Below, piece after piece: positions 56,700-64,000 of a DNA stretch of 64,000 nt. The stretch's first letter is position 1, and every line of letters starts with the position of its first letter. Below the pieces are notes generated by a model that was given only the letters and a program-made list of their open reading frames with translations, searched no databases and was not told the DNA's origin. The stretch spans positions 62,001-126,000 of the forward strand of contig JADNYJ010000068.1 of the NCBI GenBank assembly GCA_015501075.1. The letters are read 5' to 3'. A program made the position numbers and the translations under genes. This DNA is from Gymnopilus junonius (lineage: Eukaryota; Basidiomycota; Agaricomycetes; Agaricales; Galerinaceae).

Positions 56700-57721
56700 A
56701 TGCGCGGCCCCTTCAGTCCTAACCGTAAGTCTCTTTCTATTCTGTTCAGATCGTTTACTCACCCAACACCTCTTTTCAGATATCTCCCTCATCGATTTCG
56801 TCTGCCAGTACCCTCTCTCCTCGACATACCAGCTTCCAGCCGTCTACCTTTCATCGTGGGCATGGACGGCGATCTCGACTATTTCCCGTGGTCGATATGC
56901 ACTCGTTGACGACTCGCACCTGCCTTCGATGGGTGTTTGAAGCCATGGGGTGAGTGGAGGTGCACACCTGGGGCTAGGTACGTTTTTTTTATTCCCTTTA
57001 CTTCTTCTAGGCGCATGTACTCACCTCACACTCCTTTCCTCTTTCAGCAACCGACCTCGACTTCCGTCGTCTACCATGCACACTGGGCATGGACAGCGGT
57101 CTCGACTATTTGCAGTAGTCGAGAGCTCCACCTTGGGGATTCCCTGCGACCATGTAAACAACACCGGCAGACCAGATTGGGTGGAAGTGGGATGACAAAC
57201 AACTTACTGGCATACACCCCGCCTCCAGCCTCTGATATGGGCACTCAATACGGCGAGGGCGTCGTGGAGCGGTTGGGTCGCGTGTGCACAGTGTAAGTGT
57301 TGATTTGAGCCCATTGCTTCTTGTTCTCACCTAACAGTCCTTTCCAGATCAATCTCGTCTGTCCACGCCCTCTCACAACGTACACCCCTCAGTCGTCCAC
57401 CACTTATCAAAGGCACGAACAGCGGTCTCGACTATTTCCAATAGTCGAGGACTACCCCCTGGTGACTTGCAGTGACCTGCGATGGGATGGGGTAAACAGC
57501 GGGTCAAGACGGGTTTGGGACGACTTGTAGGCCAGAGCGGCATACACGCCACCTCTCATCTCGGTTCTGGGCACTCAACGCCGCAAGAGCGTCGCGCAGC
57601 AGCTGGGTGCGCAACTGTGCGTAGGTGTTTGTTCGGTTTCTCCCCTTCGTGTACTTATCTAGCAATCCTTTCCAGATCCATCCATCTCGTCCGCCTACAC
57701 CTCGGCCACCCACCACTTTCC
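56700..57721 (+). pseudogene. Multi-exon module region, unit 3, truncated
   Basis: It has an extra module at 56700-56945, absent from units 1 and 2, with the peptide GHGRRSRLFPVVDMHSLTT and a degenerate hairpin at about 56876-56898. Modules 1 and 2 follow, with hairpins at 57100-57124 and 57427-57449. A 15-20 base deletion near 57520 and truncation at 57721 remove the rest. Confidence 0.45.
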
Positions 57722-57951
57722 AAACAGAAAGAAGGAGCAATAATGAATTAGAATTACTACTATTTTCAACGCAATCTTACAAGAGCTTGGTACTGATAAT
57801 AAGCATGATGATTATTGGAATGGATGAGAGAAATGAATGGCATTCAGCTTTTTTGGATCTTCTCATTTGACATTGGAAATGGTATAAAAGGGCCTACACT
57901 ATCAGCTAGAATGATAAATGTCAGTACCCGTTCCAATTGAAGTGACAAGAT

Positions 57952-59962
57952 TTAATATGATCCTCTTACCAGTTCATCTAGATCAGGATGTTGCCAAAAT
58001 TGGTCATTTTGGAGCCCAAAGAATGGTGAAAGAGGGTCATTATAGAAATAATGATTATATGCAGCATATTTCAAATCCAATTTCGGATTTTCGACGTAGC
58101 CTCCAGATTTTCCCAAAAGGTGTTCTCGGTGAAGGTTCACTTCTTTCTTGATATCGATCTGCATTCGCCTAGAATATACAACATGGACGAGGTCCAGCGC
58201 GGCACATCTACCCTGAGATGCAGAATCCATTCGGCTGGTGATGAGACGGAGCAAGGTGCTGTCCGAAATTGCCTCCATTGTTGCTTCAAATATCTTGAGG
58301 TTCGGTAGGATGATATCCCGATCACCAATAGAATCCTCATTTGTGATGAGCAAATCCAAGTCTAATTGTATGTCCTCTGTGGTATCATGGCTTCTTTTTG
58401 TCTGAGGAGGATAATGTAACAATTTTTTCTTTCCCAATCACCAAGTGTGTCAATGTTTTACTGACAGTCCGCAAAATCAAGTGGATGTCGGCAAGCGTAA
58501 ATCTATATGGATCTAGACTTAACTTTTTTGATTTGCATTGAATTTTCGAGGAAAGGTAGTATCAGGGGAGGATGAAAGGATGCTTCCACCCGAAAGCTGG
58601 TATAGAGGAAGGAATAGCCGATTGACTGCAAGGAAGGAGCATCTATGGATGAACAAAATTTGACCATGCCATCACTGCGCCAGCTGGAGTCAGAGAGAAT
58701 CAATGTTTGGAGCCTTGGAAGGAAAATAATGCCCTGGATAGCGACTACATCAGGTTCAGATCTATCCATAATGGAAAGTCTGCAGTGGACAAGGTTATCA
58801 CAATGCTTCAAGAGATAATAACACTCCCCGGACAAGACGAAAACGTGGGAGGAAAAATATGTCAAGTGTTTGCCTTGTTCAGTGGAAGGGAAATAATTTA
58901 GTCCCCACAGACCACTTGCTGTGTACCCATCCAAGGAAAGCCGTCGGATGGAAGGCACTGCAAGTAACCGTGATTTCCTGGATGCCTGGTCAGTGGTCAT
59001 AGGACTGTCATTGGATATTTCTGCCTTCAAATCTGTAAGAACAGAAAAGGAGTCCGAAGACATCATTGACTCCAGCTCATGATAAATTTTCAGTGGCATT
59101 GATAACTCCAGTGACTTCAAGTGGTGACTATGAGAGATGATTATCTCGAAAAGCTTGATAGTAGGGTCGTCCGCCTCGGGAATTTTGTTAGTTTCTTTGT
59201 CAGGGCTAGACCGGGCAGTCAAGTATGCGAGAGAAATTGATAGAGGATATGTTCCGGAACGCGCAAGCCAATCCTTGATAATTTCCACTCGTCCACTCAA
59301 TATCCTCATTGCCCTGGCTTTTCGTTGCTGGCTTTTATTGATGGCGAGCCATAACCACGAGTTCGAGTCATCACTGCGGAATAAGCCACGATTATCATGG
59401 GAGAAGGAAATATGGAGTCGTGCCCACAGGGATGGGGATGAGAGGGCTAGAGACCGCCATTCACTGCATATTTGCGTGAGCAAGAGAGGAGCCTCTGATG
59501 TTCTGATAATTGGGTTGCGGTGTGAGGGAAGACAATGATGGAAAATATCGGAGAGAACGTCGTCTGGAAGTCCTCGAACTGGGGAAATGACAATAAGGTG
59601 TCGCACTTCTTTGAATGAGGATTTTTCCCATGCGTCGAGTAGCACCCCTACGATGCGGGGTTCTTCTGCCAATAGATTTGCAGCATCATCTTGGCCAAGA
59701 GTCTTGAGTCTCTTGTCCCAAACAGTGATAGTAGAAAGGAGTAAATCCAGGGGGGTGTTCGCTTCAAATCCTTGTAAAGTCCAAAAGTCCGCATGATCTG
59801 TTCATCGAGGGAATCGTGCTGTTCGTCGGTGATTGTATCATGTGTCACTGGGGTCAGTGGACCCTCCAAAGTCAATTGAGAGAAGTCTTGAGATATAGAA
59901 TCAGCGGAGCTCATGGTGGCACTGAATGAAAGTTCACCATCATCACATGGAATGAGACGCAT
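57952..59962 (-). pseudogene. F-box protein with single-base frameshifts
   Basis: The ATG at 59962 (or the Met of MSSADSISQDFS near 59914) leads into an acidic N-terminus with LDEQIMRTFGLYK. The F-box is clear: SPVRGLPDDVLSDIFHHCLP, LLLTQICSEWRSLALSSPSL and WARLHISF. The body is LRR-like (SHHLKSLELSMPL, VPSIRRLSLDGY, LPRLQTLILSDSSW). The frame is open for about 390 codons, 59672-58503. It changes by one base near 59770 and again in an A-run near 58526, after which IHLILRTVSKTLTHL continues. A 45-nt GT-AG intron near 58397-58441 then leads to the C-terminal exon ending at 57952. Two single-base indels break an otherwise complete gene. It directly abuts the end of the tandem array. Confidence 0.6.
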
Positions 59963-59999
59963 TCAATTTCGGACTCCGATATCATCACCTAAATTTAAC

Positions 60000-60519
60000 A
60001 TCTAAAATTAGCCACGCATTGACAATTTGACATTCTATTCTGTCCTCCACAAATACCTAGATCTCATGCCTTTATGAAGGCCTGAAGCAGTGGGGCACTT
60101 CTTTGTGTGCATTTTGAGCATCTTATTGTCTTATTGCCTTGTTTATACCGTCCTCTCTTAATCTATACTCGGTGACAGTCAAAATGTTCCCCATCATCAT
60201 CTTTACTCTGGGTGAGAACTTGGCATGGGTCAAATCCTTAGAAAAATCATTGGATATATCAGGTCTCTGACCTCAACTCAATGGCAAATGATGACACCAG
60301 GAATCCCTGATTTACGCAAGCCTGATGATAGCTTTGCGACACCTGCAAAGCGCTTCAACCTTTCTCCAAGATGATTTATTATCCTCCCAGAAGATCCTGA
60401 TATACAGGCGGAGGGAAGCCAGATGATCCTGGCATCCAGCTTGGATTCATCAAAGACATTTGAAAGAAACCCCACTGCCCATTTTGCCATTTAGTCCTTA
60501 CATCCTTAGGTCCAGGCCT
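60000..60519. other. Intergenic, no supported gene
   Basis: Short frames only. A plus-strand stretch near 60280-60480 is weakly protein-like but interrupted, and may be the decayed 5' part of the HET gene. Confidence 0.35.
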
Positions 60520-61040
60520 CCCTTCAGCAGAGAAAGAACAACCCATATCTGTAGTCATAAGCTGGAACACAGATGGACCTATACCCGATCTCACAAAGCC
60601 ATGGGCCAAAACCCCTCAGATTTGCATCCTCAGACCTTATGTGCAAAAAGGCGAAGCTCACTATCTCGACACACAGGACCTCTTTCCAGAAATCACATTA
60701 CTTGTGAATGACACTCCTGATTCCTTGAAACGAACCTTCTTTACTAGATTTATCAAGGACCAAATTGACTTTGGAATGGTTAGGAAGATGGCATGGACGC
60801 GACTGTGACAAGTCGGAGATGCTTGATCACGAAGTCAAAGACCCGGCCAGTGAAATTCCCCATTTTCGTCTCATAGATGTTATCGAAAATCGCCTAGTAC
60901 ATGCACCACCGGATTGTAAATACGTAGCGTTGAGCTACGTCTGGAGTCGAATTGATCCCCAGACCATCCTTAGGGCACTCAAAGATAATGTCGCAGAGCA
61001 TAGCATGATATTTAATGCCTGCGTTATAAGGTTCCTATGA
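60520..61040 (+). pseudogene. HET (heterokaryon incompatibility) domain fragment
   Basis: A frame with WNTDGPIPDLTKPWAK, then FPEITLLVNDTPDSLKR, shifts by one base near 60785 to one with SEIPHFRLIDVIENRLV and APPDCKYVALSYVWS. The RLIDV...CKYVALSYVW block is the N-terminal signature of fungal HET domains, which trigger cell death on recognition of non-self. The downstream HET motifs (LPKTIRDAI-, LWVDSLCI-like) are absent and the frame stops at 61040. This is a truncated, frameshifted remnant next to the cut end of the SMC1 fragment. Confidence 0.55.
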
Positions 61041-61100
61041 AACAGATCACATGTTGTGAATTTGACAAACGACATAAGAGGAGTAAAATAAACAACATAC

Positions 61101-64000
61101 CTCGCTGTCTCCCAGACTCAGATAAGTGACACCTCCCATGGGCAACGCCTTGCCTTTCGTCAGCTCTTTGTAGACATTGTCGATATGTTCAGAGATGTGA
61201 CTGTATGCTTTGTTGAAGAGGTCACACCTGTCATTCTATGTAAGTAATAGAATCTCCCAAAAGTCAACCAACCCAAATCACCTTCATTTCTTCATGTCGT
61301 GGAAATGGTCACGAGCAGCTTTAGAGTCCTTACGCGCTTTCTCCGCCTCGCGCTCCGTTTCCTCAAGCTTCGTCTCCACATCATCCAGGCTAGACATAGG
61401 AAGAGCATCAGAAATCACCTTCAAGAAGAATAAACAAAGGAGGGAAACGAACCGTTCCATAGCCTTCATATTCGGTGCCATCCGCTCGATCTCAGCGGCT
61501 TTATCCCCGATCTCCTTGTCTAACCGTGACAAAGTTTCGGCTGGGTCCTCGTTGGGGATCATCATCAATAAATTGGAAGTCAACTTGAATGCCGTAATCC
61601 GCAGCGACCTTTGGTCGTTGTGTTTCGTTTTCATCTTCGTCGACGTCCATGGCCATTTCCTCTCTGAGATTCTACCCGTATATGCCAAGGTTGAAAGTAA
61701 AGAAGTAAATTTACCTCCTCCATGGGGACATTCTTGAGGTCGCCCTCAAGCAACGGTAACTTGATCTCCTCGAGTCGGCACTTGCGATACAACGCAGACT
61801 GCTCTAGAACGAGTTTCTCAATCTCGTCGTTCTACGAAGAAAATAGAGTATACTTGCCACAGAGACAACCCTCTCAGCCGCCACTCGTTGCTCCTCGAGC
61901 TTCGTAAGGTTGCCTTTTCATTGTTGATTAGTACTTCCAGATGCTCTAGATGTTCAGTGGCCTGTGAGGCCTTCATTCTCGAATGCAGCTCTAAAAGGCG
62001 GTAAATGAATCAGGGATTATAACAACCTTGAGAGGGAGGAAAGCACAAGGAACGTACTGATTCGTTAACCTCGCAATTTGAGTATCAAACCTCAGCCGGC
62101 CTGACTCTCCTCCTGAGCAAGCTTGAGCTGGCGTTCTTCATATTCTCGAATATTGATAATGCCAATTTTTGACAGAAAGGAGCAAAGGGCCATCTTCCGC
62201 TGCGTTGATGACAGTTAAGAATTGTTCGATCCTTGCTTGGAGATTTGCATGGGTTGTCCGAGCCTTCAGGTGGCGTGTTAGAGTTGTGGACATAAGGGTT
62301 GAACAAGGTTGGAAAAGGTTACCTTTTTCAGTTCAGGAGAGACAGTCTCCAATTCCTTGTCAAAGTGTTTTAACTCGTCTTTAATGCCCGTAAGGCGGAG
62401 TTTGCAGGCTCTCTGAATTTTTTGTTAGACGACTAAGAAGAAAGTAAACAAAGAAAAGACATAGACGACATACCAAGTCACCTTTGACAACCGTGAAGTT
62501 GGCCTCTAACCGGGTGATGTCATTGACAAGGGCCTCATCTGTCTTGCCACGAGGCTTCTGCTTGCTCAGCTCTCGCTGTTCCGCAAGAAGGGTATCTCGG
62601 ACACGAATCAAGCCTGTTTAATCAAAAAGGATGTGTCAACGAAGTACAAAGCATCTAGAGTCTCGAAAGACCGACCTTGCACGTCCTTCTCATCCCATTT
62701 TTTATCACTGTTATGTGTACTTCGACCACCAGTGATCAGGCCACTCTTGTGTATGATCGTACCCTCCAAAGTGACAACTAGACAAAGAACAATCTCAGCC
62801 AACCATCGCTCCAAAAGAAAAATGAACAAAATACCCCCCTTAACCTCCTGCCCCTTTTCATAACAAACAAACCTCGCAATTTCCATCGTATCGCACACTA
62901 ACGCATTCGCACACGCGTGATGAATAGCCCTCTCCACCGCAGGCTCATAACTGCACCAAATCAGCCGCCAACCTCGCGCCCTTGGTGAACGACCTGAGCT
63001 TATCATTCACAGGCTTCACCTGGATGGTATCCAGAGGTATGAAAGTAGCTTGGCCCGCGCGTTGCGTGCGCATGTATTCGATACAGTCGATGGCGGTTTT
63101 CTCATCGTCTACTACTATGGCGTCGGTGTTTCGGCCCAGAATGACGGATATGGCAGTGGTGTATTTTCTAGCGCTGGGTTTGCACAGGTCGATGATGCGG
63201 CCACGGACGCCTGGGCATATAGTGTTGAGATCATGGTCGGAATAGAAAGAAAGAAGAGGGGAAATAGCGTACCTGGGAACAATCGTTGCAGACTTGCTAG
63301 TGTCTCTTTGAACTTGGCTTCTTTCTCTGATTCGTGCCTGTCGACGCCAGCTTGCAGAAGCTGTTGATATATTTTTCATCTGCCTCTAACTGGAATTTCC
63401 TAGAGGGATATATGAGGTGGCGTTAATCATATAAGTAAGGAACTCACGTTATCCGAGCTCTTTCGGATTGCTAGTTGTCGAGCTCCTGACGTACATGTGC
63501 CAGTTCAGTCTGAAGAGAATCGATCTTCTCCTCTAGCTGAATAAAAACTAAAGTTCAGAAAATAGCTCGGGATATAAAGAGGGTGAAACTAACCTCTTGG
63601 CTCTTCTCATTCAGAGAACCGAGCTCCTCTGACGGCTGTACCTTCTTCTCCTCGAAACCTTGTTCCTTCTCAGATAGCTGTGCTAGAGCCCTCGCAGCTG
63701 TCTTCTCTTCACGAGTGAGAGATTCTAGGGACTGACGTTCGTAGACGGCGAGGACGATAGACGATGCTTTCCTAAAGAATTTTGGTGAGATTAAGGCATC
63801 TTTGCAATGGAAAGGCAGAATTAACTTACAGGTTGTGATATTCCTCTGAGTCTTCGCTTAGAGCAACATTGTGCTGTGATGCCTTTCGCTGTTCCTCTAG
63901 AAGATATATCAGACAAAAATCATCAAAAGATAAATAACATATTCCAACCTTGCGCTTTTTGGGCTGCTTTCCTCACTGTAACTAACTCTTGTTACAAAGC
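61101..64000 (-). pseudogene. SMC1: Cohesin subunit SMC1, truncated and broken
   Basis: The reading enters from beyond 64000 in the first coiled coil (ASSIVLAVYERQSLESLTRE). The hinge is well kept: VRGRIIDLCKPSARKY, IPLDTIQVKPVNDKL, YEPAVERAIHHACANALVC and VVTLEGTIIHKSGLITGGRS. The second coiled coil and the C-terminal NKAYSHISEHIDNVYKELTK, GKALPMGGVTYLSLGDSE follow, ending at 61101 before a GTATGT donor. The next exon (C-terminal ATPase lobe with LSGGEK and Walker B) is not in the window. Breaks seen: an in-frame TAG at 63471-63473, and single-base frameshifts near 63374, 62188, 62100 and 61558. SMC1 is essential for cohesion, so an intact copy should exist elsewhere. Confidence 0.75.

Larger units (their letters stand above)
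52495..57721. repeat. Tandem array unit 3 (partial)
   Basis: Homology to units 1 and 2 runs from 52495 to about 55231, is interrupted by unit-3-specific sequence, then resumes from about 56942 and ends abruptly near 57721 inside module 3, right after CACCCACCACTTTC. From there on the sequence is unrelated. Confidence 0.85.

Overview
The window looks like genomic DNA of an agaricomycete basidiomycete. Its genes are split by many short GT-AG introns of about 45-85 nt. They include a family 7 cellobiohydrolase with a fungal CBM1, a monocarboxylate-type MFS porter, the uracil-catabolism protein URC4, HNH-domain proteins of a type common in mushrooms, a mushroom-type divergent G-alpha and F-box/LRR proteins. 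I cannot name the species.

Layout. 0.2-7.2 kb: a diverged direct duplication of an HNH-domain gene; the left copy is dead and the right copy is largely intact. Between them lie broken UstYa-like and RidA-like genes. 7.4-9.1 kb: intact URC4 on the minus strand. 9.8-11.2 kb: a beta-trefoil (ricin-B-like) protein with an apparent N-terminal frameshift. 15.3-19.3 kb: a lineage-specific membrane protein whose middle exons are separated by four equal-length, mutually similar 63-nt introns, followed by decayed coding sequence and a tandem repeat of about 200 bp (20.3-21.2 kb). 21.9-23.1 kb: a degenerate G-alpha. 26.1-27.7 kb: intact GH7-CBM1. 28.8-30.9 kb: intact MFS transporter. 31.2-32.8 kb: F-box/LRR pseudogene.

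34.6-57.7 kb is dominated by a large three-unit tandem array. Each unit carries the 5' three quarters of a long low-complexity minus-strand gene, a divergent plus-strand multi-exon module region with recurring hairpins, and several kb of AT-rich non-coding DNA. Only the leftmost gene copy (34638-38126) keeps its 3' end. The unit junctions fall in a CTGCAG repeat inside an alanine tract.

57.9-64.0 kb holds three broken genes: an F-box protein, a HET-domain fragment and a piece of cohesin SMC1 that includes the hinge but lacks the C-terminal ATPase lobe.

The genes do not form one pathway. The secreted cellulase beside a carboxylate/sugar-acid porter and a pyrimidine-salvage enzyme fits a plant-litter saprotroph. 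The high density of broken genes suggests a fast-evolving, duplication-prone segment. Because many of the breaks are single-base indels, some at homopolymers, assembly error must be considered as an alternative.
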